The position numbers and the translations under genes are program-made. Shown here in pieces: positions 52,980 through 62,492 of a stretch of 64,000 nt of DNA. Each line of letters opens with the position of its first letter. Within the stretch, counting starts at the first letter, position 1. The stretch comes from RYN-230 sp963770545 (GTDB lineage Bacteria > Actinomycetota > Actinomycetes > Streptosporangiales > Streptosporangiaceae): contig CAVYQF010000008.1 of NCBI GenBank assembly GCA_963770545.1, forward strand, positions 310,001-374,000. Direction: 5' to 3'. A model generated the notes under the pieces. That model saw only the letters and a list, made by a program, of their open reading frames with translations. It had not been told where the DNA came from and searched no databases.

Positions 52980-53380
52980 ATGAGCCTGGGCGGATCGCTC
53001 GCCGCCGAGGAGCGGCGGCAGGCCCTGCTGGATCTGCTTCGTGAATCGGGCCGGGTGGACATCACCGGAGCCGCCGGTCAGCTCGGGGTCCACCACATGA
53101 CCATCCGGCGCGACCTCAAGGGCCTGGAACGCGAGGGCACGGCCCGCCTGGTGCGCGGCGGCGCGATCTTCGTGGGGACCGAGGAAATCGAGATCCGCGC
53201 CGGCAGCAGGCGATGGTCAGCGCCTCGCAGTCCGTGGTGCTCGCGGTGGACTCCAACAAGCTGGGCCAGCGCTCGGCGGTCCGCGCGCTGAGCCTCGACC
53301 AGATCCAGACCGTGGTGACCGAACTCGACCCCGCCGACGTGAGGCTGGACCCCTACCGGGACCGGGTGCTGCTGCTCTGA
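52980..53380 (+). pseudogene. DeoR-family regulator with internal deletion
   Basis: The N-terminus is an intact DeoR HTH: AEERRQALLDLLRESGRVDI, then GAAGQLGVHHMTIRRDLKGL and RLVRGGAIFV. After EIRAGS the frame breaks. The C-terminus appears one frame over as MVSASQSVVLAVDSNKLGQR, then LDQIQTVVTELDPADVRL, ending at 53378-53380. These two ends are normally ~110 residues apart, but here they adjoin near 53200-53214, so most of the effector domain is deleted. It once likely repressed the divergent aldolase-dehydrogenase. Not a sequencing-error type break. Confidence 0.8.
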
Positions 53381-53404
53381 CCGAGGCCGGCGGACGCCGC
53401 GGCG

Positions 53405-54169
53405 TTAGAGAGCGGTGTAGCCACCGTCGATCACGACCGACTGTCCCGTCAGGTAACTGGAGGCCGACGAGCAGAGCAGGACGACCAGGCCCTCGAGATC
53501 CGCAGGCTCACCCATCCGGCCGGCCGGGATCAGCCCGCGCCACTGCTCGGCCAGCTCCGGGTTCGCGGTGGTGAACTGGCGGGTCATGTCCGAGAGGATG
53601 TAGCCGGGCGCCACGGCGTTCACCCGGATCCCGAGCGGGGCCCATTCCACGGCCAGCGCTTTGGTCACCATGTCCACGCCGGCTTTGGAGGCGTGGTAGC
53701 TGACCTGGTGTTGCGGGATGTTGACCACCGTCGCGGACATCGACGAGACGTTCACGATCGCGCCGCCGTGACCGGCGTCCCGGCAGGCCCGCCCGAACGC
53801 CTGGCAGGTCAGGTACGTCCCGGTCAGGTTCACCTCGATCACCTTCGACCAGGAGGCCTTGGTGCCTTCAAGGCTGTCCTCCCAGATGGTGATCCCGGCC
53901 GCATTGACCAGGATGGTGGGCGAGCCCAGCTCCCGGATGACCTCGGCGAACGCAGCGGCCAGGGCGTCCTCGCTGGTCACGTCCACGCTGAGCCCGAGGG
54001 TCTTCACCCCGGCCGCCGCCAGGGTCTGGGCGCTGTCCGTGACACCGGGCAGTAGGTCCAGCAGTGCGACGTGGACGCCCAGCCGGGTCAGGGCGCCGGC
54101 CAGCGAGAAGCCGATACCTCTGGCTCCACCGGTAACCACCGCGACCTGGCCGTCGAGATCCTCAAGCAT
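53405..54169 (-). CDS. Short-chain dehydrogenase/reductase (SDR), classical type
   Basis: NAD(P)-dependent oxidoreductase of ~254 residues acting on an alcohol or ketone. The nucleotide-binding motif is VAVVTGGARGIGFSLAGALT. ILVNAAGIT, the catalytic Ser in NVSSMSATV, Tyr and Lys in VSYHASKAGVDM, and PGYILSDMTRQF complete the classical SDR fold. The ATG at 54169 has AAGGGG nine bases upstream. The alternative GTG at 54220 overlaps the stop of the TetR gene by GTGA. In either case it is downstream of and likely co-expressed with the regulator. Substrate unknown. Confidence 0.88.
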   Translation of the reverse strand: MLEDLDGQVAVVTGGARGIGFSLAGALTRLGVHVALLDLLPGVTDSAQTLAAAGVKTLGLSVDVTSEDALAAAFAEVIRELGSPTILVNAAGITIWEDSLEGTKASWSKVIEVNLTGTYLTCQAFGRACRDAGHGGAIVNVSSMSATVVNIPQHQVSYHASKAGVDMVTKALAVEWAPLGIRVNAVAPGYILSDMTRQFTTANPELAEQWRGLIPAGRMGEPADLEGLVVLLCSSASSYLTGQSVVIDGGYTAL

Positions 54170-54216
54170 GCGGGGAGGCCCCTTGCGTAGAGACGGGATG
54201 TTATCTCCTGTGAGCT

Positions 54217-55077
54217 TCACACAATCGGGTTCCCGGCCACGAAGGCCGCGATGCGGTCGAGCATGTCCTCCAGGCCGGTCCCGAACTCTCGCTCCCAGCG
54301 GTCCTCGGCGAGCCCGGCCGCCAGGCGGTACACCGTCGGAAAGCGCCGGCGATCGATCTCATCCGCCGGATCGACCAGCTCGCGCAGGGTGTCAGCATCC
54401 TCGACCGCTTCGCGCTGCCCCGGCGAGCGGGCCGGGCTCAGTCCGCCGGGGACCGGGTTGGCGGCGGCCTGCCCGGCTGTTCCGCTGCCCCCGTCCGGGC
54501 TGGTGTCGGCGCTGGTGAAGGACCCGTCGCCGGGTTTGGGGTCCCGCAGCGCCATGGCGCTGGTCTCCAGCAGCAGGTAGCCCAGCAGGAAACTGCTGAA
54601 CGTGCGGTAGGCGAACAGCACCTGCTCGTCGGTGAACCCCTCGTCGGCCAGGCCGCTCAGCATCGACTCGACCCAGCGCAGCGACCGGAGCGGCGGATTG
54701 ACCCAGGGAGCCCCCGGTGGGCGGGTGGCCACCAGCGGGAAAGCGTGCGGGTGCGCCCGGGCGTAGCGGCGCACCCCATGTGCCATGCCGGTCAGGTACG
54801 GGCGCCAGCCGTCTACCGGGCGCAGCTGGACCTCTGGATCGTCTCCGAGCTCGTTCACGATGCGTTCCACGACCGCGTCGAGCAGTTCGTCGCGGTCGTC
54901 CACGTACCGGTACAGCGACATCGAGCGCACTTCCAGCCGGGACGCCACCGCGCGCATGGTCGCGGCCCCGATGCCCTGCTCGTCCACCAGTTCCAGCGTG
55001 GTCGTGACGATCCGGTCCAGCGACAGCCCCCGGCCGGGCCGGCTCTGGCGGCCGGGCCTGGTCCGCGCGTGTGTCAC
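54217..55077 (-). CDS. TetR-family regulator
   Basis: Repressor of 286 residues, longer than usual. The HTH occupies ~20-65 (LDRIVTTTLELVDEQGIGAA, then MRAVASRLEVRSMSLYRYVD). The C-terminal domain is of the TetR_C type (RPYLTGMAHGVRRYARAHPH and FAYRTFSSFLLGYLLLE). An extra ~60-residue Gly/Ser/Pro-rich insert (DGSFTSADTSPDGGSGTAGQ) separates the last helices and is probably disordered. It shares a transcript with the SDR downstream. It probably controls both. Confidence 0.88.
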   Translation of the reverse strand: MTHARTRPGRQSRPGRGLSLDRIVTTTLELVDEQGIGAATMRAVASRLEVRSMSLYRYVDDRDELLDAVVERIVNELGDDPEVQLRPVDGWRPYLTGMAHGVRRYARAHPHAFPLVATRPPGAPWVNPPLRSLRWVESMLSGLADEGFTDEQVLFAYRTFSSFLLGYLLLETSAMALRDPKPGDGSFTSADTSPDGGSGTAGQAAANPVPGGLSPARSPGQREAVEDADTLRELVDPADEIDRRRFPTVYRLAAGLAEDRWEREFGTGLEDMLDRIAAFVAGNPIV

Positions 55078-55196
55078 CGGAACCTCACCTCGAGACGACA
55101 GCTGTGCTCAGCGGCCAGCGCGATCGAGACCACCGGCCGGCTGCTCGCCTGCCGATCATCCTAGGGTCTGCCGGGACGTCCTGACTGGTCACCGGC

Positions 55197-56210
55197 TTAC
55201 CGCGCCGTCGGCCTACCGCGCCGCCCGGCTCCGCGGCTGCTGTTCTCCTTCTTCCGCAGCTTCCGGTCGTCACGCAGTTCCGAAAAGGGCTCTTCCTCGA
55301 TGGGATGCCCGCCCGCGACGGCGCGGCCGCGTTCGAGTTCGGCGTTGAATTCGGCGCCGAACAGGATGGCGACGTTGGAGATCCACATCCAGATGAGGAA
55401 GACGATGACACCGGCCAGGCTGCCGTAGATCTTGTTGTAGTGGCTGAAGTTGGCGACGTAGAGGGCGAACAACGCGGAGGCGATGAGCCACAGGATGACG
55501 GCGATGAAGCCACCCGGGCTGACCCACTGGAAGCCGTGCTTGGCGTTCGGGCTCGCCCAGAACAAGATGGCCAGGATCAGCCCGATGATGACCAGCAGGA
55601 CGGGCCACTTGGCGATGTCCCACACCGTGACGGCCACCGGGCCGGCGCCCAGCGCGTTCCCGGCCTTCTGCGCCAGTCCCCCGGTGACCAGCACGATGAC
55701 GGCCGCCGCCACCAGCAGGACCATCGTGACGATGGTGACACCCAGCCGGATCGGTGCCGTCTTCCAGATGGGGCGGCCCTCGGGAACGTCATAGATGGCG
55801 TTGGAAGCACGCATGAAGGCCGCGACATAGTTCGACGCCGACCACAGGGCGAGCGCGAGCGCCACGATCCCGACGATCCCGGAGGCGGTGTGGTTCGCCT
55901 GCAGGTGCTTGATGTTATCGCTGATGATGCTGCGGACGGAGGCAGGCGCCACCTTACCGACGTTGGTGATGAGCGACTGGGTCACGGAGTGACCGACCAG
56001 CCCGAGCAGGGAGACCAGGACGAGCAGGCCCGGGAAGATCGACTGGATGCCGAAGTAGGTCAGCGCCGCCGCCCGGTCCTGCAGGTCATCGTCCTTGTAC
56101 TCGCGCAGCGTTCGTTTGGCCGCGTCACGCCAGGAGCCACCGCTCAGGTCCGTCGGGTCGTTGGGTACATCCTCGCGGGCATCGCTGCCCGCGCTTCGTG
56201 CTCTGGCCAT
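55197..56210 (-). CDS. YihY/virulence factor BrkB family membrane protein
   Basis: Polytopic membrane protein of 337 residues of uncertain function. About six helices are visible: IFPGLLVLVSLLGLVGHSVT, GIVGIVALALALWSASNYVA, VTIVTMVLLVAAAVIVLVTG, VLLVIIGLILAILFWASPN, FIAVILWLIASALFALYVAN and GVIVFLIWMWISNVAILFGA. RAAALTYFGIQSIFPG near residue 45 and the GFQWVSPGG loop are YihY hallmarks. N- and C-terminal tails are charged and cytoplasmic. It is a single-gene unit. Family certain, role unknown. Confidence 0.88.
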   Translation of the reverse strand: MARARSAGSDAREDVPNDPTDLSGGSWRDAAKRTLREYKDDDLQDRAAALTYFGIQSIFPGLLVLVSLLGLVGHSVTQSLITNVGKVAPASVRSIISDNIKHLQANHTASGIVGIVALALALWSASNYVAAFMRASNAIYDVPEGRPIWKTAPIRLGVTIVTMVLLVAAAVIVLVTGGLAQKAGNALGAGPVAVTVWDIAKWPVLLVIIGLILAILFWASPNAKHGFQWVSPGGFIAVILWLIASALFALYVANFSHYNKIYGSLAGVIVFLIWMWISNVAILFGAEFNAELERGRAVAGGHPIEEEPFSELRDDRKLRKKENSSRGAGRRGRPTAR

Positions 56211-56506
56211 CGGCGATGGCCCTCCTAACTAGCTGGTTCCAGATGCCGACGATGCACGGGGCATCCGCTCCGGGCCGTGGCCGGTGCTTGCCCCCTTGTG
56301 CCGTCGGCTCCCACTACCCTCGCTGCAGCGGCTTACACAATAAGCTTATGGAAGAAACTTACATTGGAAGCTTACGGTGTCCACCTTGGATACGGCGGCC
56401 ATCGAGCAGGGTCACCTTGGCTGTGTCCAGCTTGGAACGCACCGCGGCGCCGCGTGACTGCCGCGTACGCTCGCTGGCGCCGTGGACCCTGGCCGTTAGT
56501 AGTGGG
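56211..56506. promoter_or_regulatory. Upstream region of the YihY gene with AAGCTTA repeats
   Basis: A 296-base region. Around 56337-56380 it is AT-rich and carries TAAGCTTA (56341-56348), CTTACATT, and GAAGCTTAC (56367-56375), so several AAGCTTA-like palindromic half-sites. They may be an operator of an unknown TetR/MerR regulator. Further on, CACCTTGG occurs twice. There may also be the end of a lost small gene, but nothing I can support as coding. Confidence 0.35.
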
Positions 56507-59500
56507 CTAGGGTTCCATTCCGGTTTCGGTCCAGCGCTCGAACACCGCGATCTGGTCGGCGGGCCACGCACCGTCGCAGGGCATGGTTCCGTCCTGGAGG
56601 CGCTGCAGAATGCCGGCCGCGTGAGTGCGGACGTCGTCGGCGGACGACAGGTCGAAGGCGAAGCTCATCGACTGACGGTCCCGGTCACGGAACAGCGGCT
56701 TGATGTGGGCGTCGAAGCTGACTGCCTCGCCCGGCGCGGGCAGCGTCACCGGCGCGGCGGTGTCCTGGCCGGCGTCGGGCTGTGCGGGGGCGGGCGGGCC
56801 GCCCGGGCCCCAGTCCCAGGTCGGTACCAGGCCTGGCCCCCCATCGGCGGCGGGCTGGGCGGCGACCCGGGAGAGCCACTCCAGGCAGGAGGCGAGCGCG
56901 GAGCGGAACCCGGGGGCGTCCGGCAACCTGGCCTCGTCGGCGGCCCGGCTGGCCAGCGACACCCAGCGGGACCGCTGATCCTCGGTGAGCGGCTGACCGG
57001 CGGGCGACAGGAGGGACTGGGGCAGCGTTTCCCCGGCGCCCGGGAGGGCTGGACCGTCCAGGGCCGGGCCGCCGAGGGCGGCGGCCAGCCAGACGGCCAG
57101 GGCCTGCGGCTGGTCGGCCGGCATGTCCGCGAATACCGGGGCGAGCAGCGGGTCGGCCGGGATGTGCTTTTCATGCAGCAGCCGTGCGGCCCGGGTGAGC
57201 GGGCCCAGCCCGCCCGCGTACTCGAACAGGGTCGGGCTCGGGCGGGGTGCGGGATCGGTGAACCCCACGTACCAGTGCATGCCCGAGCAGAACGGCTTGT
57301 TCTGCGAGTGCCCGCAGCGGCACAGCGCATAGTGCTCAGCCGAGGCGCCGTGGGCGTGCCGGACCCGCTGCCCGTCGGCGTCTTCGAGCGGGATCCCGCC
57401 GGTCACCCGGTACGGGCCGTCCGCGGTGATCTCGATCGCGGGTGGCCGCCGACCGTGGCCGTCCACGTCGGCGCGGGCCTCGGTGGGGCCCAGCGCATAC
57501 GACAGGGCCCCGGACGGGCAGTCGCGGGCGGCCCTGACGATCTCGTCCATCCGCCCGCCGCTGGGGGCTACGAACGGATCGTTATCTGATCGGAAAACGG
57601 CGGGCAGCCGGTCGGTGCAGAAACCGGAGTGCTGACAGATGCCGCGGTTGTCGAACACCGTCACCTGCTGGCCTGGGTAGGTGTCGCGATGGTCGGGGAC
57701 CCGGGCGGGGTCTTTCGCGTCGCTGAACCCGTTCGCCCGGCAGGTCCCGTCGCAGGCGGGCTTGACCGCGGAGGCGCCGCAGCGGCACAGCGCGAGCTGG
57801 GGCGCGACCTCGGTGGCGATCCCCAGGTGGTTGCGGACCGTGGGCACGTTCGTGACCAGGTAGGGGCCGTTGCGGGCGGCCTGGATCGAGGCCGGCAGGG
57901 AAGACTGCGCCTGCCGGAGATCGTCGCGCCACGCCGGTTCCTGGCTGGGGGGCGCGACCCGGAGCAGCACGTCCTGCAGGGCTGCGACCGCTTCGGTGAA
58001 CTCAGGGGGACCGGTGCCGGACCGGCCGAGGCCGGCCCGCAGGCGGGTCGCCGTCAGCACGGCCTCCCGCAGCCGCCCGGCCGCGGCAGCGGCCTCGGGA
58101 TCTCCGGCCGCGCGGCGGCCCCCGGGGCCCGGGAGGTTGCGGGTCGCGCTGAGCAGTTCGCCGGCCGCGCGGGCCGCTTCGGCAGGGGTTTGCGGGCCGG
58201 CGGGCAGGCCGTCCAGGATCCTGGTGGCTGCGACGGCCAGGGCGTCGATGTCGGCGGCCAGCAGCCTCGGCCCGGCCGATGCCAGGGTGGCCTGCGGGGT
58301 GCCGGCCTCAGGTGTGCGGCCAGTGATGCGGCGATCTGGCGGATGGCGTCGAGCACCGGTTCCAGCTGGGCCGCGACGGCCGTGCCGCGCCCGGCGCACA
58401 GTTCGCTGCACAGCCAGGCCGCCGTGTCCAGCCGCTCGGCCAGCAGCGCCCAGGCCGCGTGCTGGTGCGGCATCAGGTAGTCGGATTCGTAGAACAGCTC
58501 GAAGCTGGGCCCGGCCGTGCGCCCCGGGTACGCCGGGCCGGGCGGCAGGGTGGTGATCAGGCTGCCGAGCGGCTTGATCACAGCCACCATCAGCGCCACC
58601 GATGCGTCCGCGAGGACCTTGAGCTGGGCGTCGGTCTCGGTGGTGTGCGCGAAGAACCGCTCGAAGAGCTGGAGCAGGATCTCGTAGTTGACGTTGAACA
58701 GGTCGGTGACCCTCGCGGTCAGCGGGTCGGTGATCACGGGCACCGCGTCGGCCCGGTCGTGCGGGCGGACGTTCGCGGCCATCACCGGCCGGGTCGGCTC
58801 GAATCCGGGGTTGGCCTCCCGCATCTGCACGTACTCGTCCAGGATCGCGACGAACTGGCCGAAGTGGGAGTTGCGCCAGTGCCCCCGCGGACCCTCGCCC
58901 TGCTCCACGATTTCCTCGACCGCCGCGCAGGCGCCGTCCAGCCCGGTGACCGGCAGCAGGTTCGGCCAGCCGAACAGCGCGGGGGTGGCCTGGGCGCGGG
59001 GCGGGCCGGTGAACAGCCAGTCCTCCCCGTACTTCTCGGTCAGGTGCCGGAAGCCGGCTTCGACCGAGCGGTACAGGTGCCCGACCGTGGCGAAGTCCTG
59101 GCCGGTGGGGACGATGTCACGCGGGTTCACGCTCGGCAGGGCGGTCTGCATGGCGGCCAGGCCCTCGGCGTCCTGCAGATCCATGCCCTCCGGGCGCTCC
59201 AGGTACATGAAATGCTGCAGGGCCGCCTCGCCGAACGGCAGCAGGGCCAGCTGCACCCCGGCGGGGTAGTGCCCGGCCGGGGCGGGCAGGTTCGGGCGGC
59301 TCAGGTGCGGGGCGGCGCCGATGGCCGAGAGCAGGTTGTGGACCAGGGCCAGATGCAGCATCTCTCCCGCGGCCACACTCAGGATCTGCCGCTGCCAGCG
59401 CGTGACGGCGGCCAGCTCGTCCGGGGTCAGCCCCTCATCCTCGGATTCCTTGAGCGAGAACGCGGCGAACAGGTACTGGCACATGATCCCGTGCTCGAGT

Positions 59501-59730
59501 TCGGCCGCCTGGCACAGCATGTAGATCAGGGCTTCGCGGTGCTCGATGACGAACGGGGCCTCCGGGGCCGCGGTCCCGCCCCGGGTTTCCAGCAGACGGG
59601 CCAGCCGGCCTTCGCCACCGGCGGTGGTGGTGGCCTCGTGGTCGGGCGCGCTGGCGGCTGGGTGGTTGGGCGCGGCGGCGGCTGGGTGGCCGGGCGCGGT
59701 GGCGGCCTGGTTGGCCTGGTCGGTGTTCAT
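56507..59730 (-). pseudogene. Giant redox protein: ferritin-like + CDGSH + ferredoxin + CDGSH + globin-like, one frameshift
   Basis: Two open frames join into one ~1070-residue protein. From ATG 59730: a disordered Ala/Pro N-terminus, then a VioB/ferritin-like di-iron domain (HREALIYMLCQAAELEHGIM, VAAGEMLHLALVHNLLSAIG, i.e. ExxH-type ligands). At 58309-58316 one base is missing and the other frame takes over. It contains a CDGSH zinc-finger-like Fe-S motif (CRCGASAVKPACDGTCR), a 4Fe-4S-type ferredoxin segment (VFDNRGICQHSGFCTDRLPA, RDCPSGALSY), a second CDGSH (CRCGHSQNKPFCSGMHW), a globin-like helical domain (LHEKHIPADPLLAPVFADMP), and a final cytochrome-like tail without CxxCH (FDAHIKPLFRDRDRQSM). 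Perhaps an NO/ROS detoxifying or iron-handling system. LysR gene divergent. Confidence 0.7.
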
Positions 59731-59951
59731 GAGTTCTCCCCGATGTCGTCGTGGCCCGGGCCCCCGCCCGCTCGGGGGGCCGGGGATAGGTCGTGCTGGT
59801 CCAGCACCGGCCTCGCACAGGTCACTTTCCTGGTCCTGCCCGCGAAGCGGGTGGCGCGCGGACGCGTCCGCGAGGCGGGGCGGACGCGTCGCGAGGCGGG
59901 GCGCGGACGCCAGGCCGCCCGATCCGCGTCGCGCCGGTACGATCGGCCGCG

Positions 59952-60916
59952 ATGGACATTGAGGTCCGGCATCTGCGTTATTTCGTCGCGGTCGCCGAGG
60001 AAGGCAGCTTCACCGCCGCGGCCCGGCGGGTGCACGTCACCCAGCAGGTGCTGAGCACCCAGATCCAGCAGCTCGAAACGATCCTGGGCGTCCAGCTCCT
60101 GGAGCGCAGCAGCCGCGGCGCGTCGGTCACCGCCGCCGGGGCCAGTTTCCTGGACGGGGCGCGCTCCACCCTGGCTGAACTGGACCGGGCCGCGTCTGCC
60201 GCCCGCAACTCGGCCCGCGCGATCGGGGGCGTGCTGCCCGTGGGCCTGAGCGTCGCGGCCGGCGGCGAGCTCGCCGACGCAGGATCCTCGCGGCGTTCCA
60301 GCGTGAGGAACCCGGGGTCGAGGTCCGGCTGCACAGCTTCGAGCTCACCCATCCGGCGGGCGGCCTGCTGGACCGCAGCACCGACGTGGCCTTCGTCCGC
60401 CCGCCTATCCGTGCGGCCGGCCTCCAGCTCGCCACCCTGGCCGAGGAACCCCGGGTGTGGGTGCTGCCTTCTGGCCACCCGCTCGCCGGCCGGGACCGCC
60501 TGCTCCTGAGCGATACCGAGGCGCTGCCCTGGATCGCCGCTGCGGCCGCGACCGACGGCTGCCATCCCACGGCCTGGCGGGACGACTGGCTCCTCAGCCC
60601 GCGCCCGAGCGGTGCGCCGCCGGTCATCGGGGCCACCGCCCGGACCATCGACGAGTGGCGCGAATACGTGGCCGCAGGACGCGGGGTCAGCCTCTGCCCC
60701 GCGTCGGCCGAGACGTACCACGCGCGGCCGGGTATCGCATTCGTCCCGGGCAGTGGCGTACCCGCCACCCCGCTGTGCGTGGCCTGGCGCGCCGACGACC
60801 CCAGTCCCGCCGTGCAGCGTTTCGTCGCGGTCGCGAGACAGACGGCCGGGGCCGTCGCGGGAGAGACGGCCGGGGGCGTCGCGGGAGAGACGGCCGGGGC
60901 CGCCGGTGTGGACTGA
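59952..60916 (+). pseudogene. LysR-family regulator with one frameshift
   Basis: Likely controls the divergent giant redox protein. The HTH is intact: RHLRYFVAVAEEGSFTAAAR, then RVHVTQQVLSTQIQQLETIL. The effector domain starts GGVLPVGLSVAAGGELA; at ~60271-60280 one base is missing. One frame over continues RRILAAFQREEPGVEVRLHS, then FELTHPAGGLLDRSTDVAFV and RPPIRAAGLQLATLAEEPRV, to TGA 60914-60916. Only the N-terminal ~185 residues would be made as written. The C-terminal tail is a 24-base repeat (ETAG). The ATG at 59952 is the family start; the upstream GC-rich leader is non-coding. Confidence 0.78.
60840..60906. repeat. 24-bp tandem repeat at the end of the LysR gene
   Basis: Unit AGACGGCCGGGGCCGTCGCG (plus GGAG) at 60840-60863, repeated at 60864-60887 with one change and partially at 60888-60906. 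It encodes ETAG-rich residues at the C-terminus. The unit length is a multiple of three, so copy number changes keep the frame. Confidence 0.8.
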
Positions 60917-61219
60917 GGCGTGGCGTTCGCTCACTGACGCAATCCTTGGCGAACGGTGACCCTCAGCGCCAACAGTTAGCGCGGATAGCCTGACAGCCAG
61001 GACCGGTGACGGCGGTATTTACCCTGCTCAGGACGTCGGGTGGCAGGGCGACTCATGCAGCTTTGGCTGGTCGCTACGCTGCCGGCTGAATTCTGTGATG
61101 CCATGGAATGGCCAGCGGCTGACCGGAGGCGTAACGCCTCGGCGCTGGTGGCGGTCTTGATGGGGGGAGCTAGGGCAGCTTGGGGGAGCTGTGGCAGGTG
61201 GCGAGCGGAAGGTGAACCT
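60917..61219. other. Intergenic region, no gene
   Basis: A 303-base region between the LysR stop and the small membrane protein. An open frame reaches back to 61040 but its first 60 codons lack coding bias and no ribosome site is present there. I see no conserved motif or strong hairpin. Confidence 0.45.
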
Positions 61220-61843
61220 ATGCGACATCTGATCGGGATCCTCCTGGCGGTCGTCATGGCCGCAGTGCTGTTCTTCGCCGGCGCGTGGGGATACCTGCGG
61301 CTGACGGCGCTGACCACCCCGCTGTCCCGGTTGCCGGCCGGCGGTGGCTCCCTGCTTTCCGATCACCAGATGATCGCCGGGCTGGTCGCCGTGGCGGGCA
61401 CCGGCCTGCTGGCCGGGATCCTGATCGCCGCGCCGCGGATCTCGCCCCTCGCCGCCGGGCTACCCGGGCTGCTGCTGCTCGGCCTGACGGTGCTGTATCT
61501 CGTCAATGTCCGGCACGCGATGCACCTGATCCCGCTGAAGTCCCACCAGGACGGGGCAGGTTTCGAGGCCCTGCTGGTTCATGGGATCCTCGGGGCGGCC
61601 GGCCTGGCGATGATCGTCCCGATGTTCGTGCCGTCCAGGTGGCGTGCTCGCCGCAGCCCCGAGCCCGAGGTGGTCGGAGATCCCGAATACATCCCTGGCT
61701 TCGGCGGGATCACCGAACCGTTGTTGCGGGCGGACCCGGCCAGTTACCCAGAACAAGGCGCTCAGGCAGGTCCGGCTGGCCCTCTGCCCGGCGCCCAGCA
61801 CCCGACATTGCCCAACGGTCTCCCGCGCCGGCTGCTGACCTGA
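61220..61843 (+). CDS. Small four-helix membrane protein, unknown function
   Basis: 207 residues. Four hydrophobic segments: LIGILLAVVMAAVLFFAGAW, MIAGLVAVAGTGLLAGILIA, PLAAGLPGLLLLGLTVLYLV and LLVHGILGAAGLAMIVPMFV. The C-terminal 60 residues are hydrophilic and Pro-rich. The ATG at 61220 is chosen with GAAGGTG a few bases before. Similar proteins occur widely in actinomycetes without assigned role. It stands alone between a LysR gene and gene remnants. Confidence 0.65.
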   Translation: MRHLIGILLAVVMAAVLFFAGAWGYLRLTALTTPLSRLPAGGGSLLSDHQMIAGLVAVAGTGLLAGILIAAPRISPLAAGLPGLLLLGLTVLYLVNVRHAMHLIPLKSHQDGAGFEALLVHGILGAAGLAMIVPMFVPSRWRARRSPEPEVVGDPEYIPGFGGITEPLLRADPASYPEQGAQAGPAGPLPGAQHPTLPNGLPRRLLT

Positions 61844-61850
61844 CCTAAGC

Positions 61851-62060
61851 GGCGCCGAGCAGGCCGCCCGGCTGGCTCACCTGGTCGCGCGAATCGGCCT
61901 TGATCCCTTGGATGCGGACGTCGCCGCAATCGCGGACGTGGCGATCAGCCCGATCCTCACCCTGAAGGCCGCGAAGTGGGAACACGCCTCCGCGGATCTC
62001 GATGCTCCGCTGCACATCATCGAGATCGCCGACCCGGGTGATCAAAAACCCGGCAAGTAG
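61851..62060 (+). pseudogene. C-terminal fragment of a PIN-like toxin-type protein
   Basis: A coding-like stretch with no start codon: AARLAHLVARIGLDPLDADV, then AAIADVAISPILTLKAAKWE and ADLDAPLHIIEIADPGD, ending at TAG 62058-62060. The pattern DVAAIADVAISPILTLKAAKW looks like the last third of a PIN-domain protein as found in actinobacterial toxin-antitoxin or housekeeping loci. The rest of the gene is absent. Identity is tentative. Confidence 0.4.
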
Positions 62061-62096
62061 CCGCCGTTCGCGCGGTGGCATCTCCACAGTCAGCGG

Positions 62097-62492
62097 TCAG
62101 GGCTTTTGTAGCTGGAGGACCGACTCGATGTCGGGTGGGAAATACCGCTCGGATTTGAGGACCTTCCCGTCGCTCCTGATCAGCGGTTTGCCATCGCTGC
62201 CCAGCTTGCTCATGTTCGATCGGTGTACCTCTTGCAAGACCGCGTCGAGGTCAATGCCGTACGTCAGGGCTGTCCCGTACGCGACATAGACGATGTCGGC
62301 CAGTGCGTCGGCGATCCCGACCAGATCGCCTCGTCCAGAGGCAGCGACGAACTCGCCCACTTCTTCCTCGAGCAGCGCGACCCGGAGCCTGGCTAGCGCA
62401 TGGTCGATGTCAGCGCTGGGCAACTGCTGCATTGGCAGGTTGAACGCCCGGTGAAACTGAGCGAGCGCGGCGGCTGTGCCGATAGTGCTCAC
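62097..62492 (-). CDS. MazG-like/PRA-PH-like nucleotide pyrophosphohydrolase
   Basis: All-alpha NTP pyrophosphatase of 131 residues, house-cleaning class. The metal-binding helices are LRVALLEEEVGEFVAASGRG and GIADALADIVYVAYGTALTY (EExxE...D). The C-terminus KLGSDGKPLIRSDGKVLKSE, then RYFPPDI matches the substrate-loop extension of phage and actinobacterial members. The start is GTG 62492 with GGAG at 6 bases; typical family N-terminus STIGTAAALAQFHRAFN follows. It overlaps the 3' part of the ScoMcrA-type gene and may be coupled to it. Confidence 0.82.
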   Translation of the reverse strand: MSTIGTAAALAQFHRAFNLPMQQLPSADIDHALARLRVALLEEEVGEFVAASGRGDLVGIADALADIVYVAYGTALTYGIDLDAVLQEVHRSNMSKLGSDGKPLIRSDGKVLKSERYFPPDIESVLQLQKP

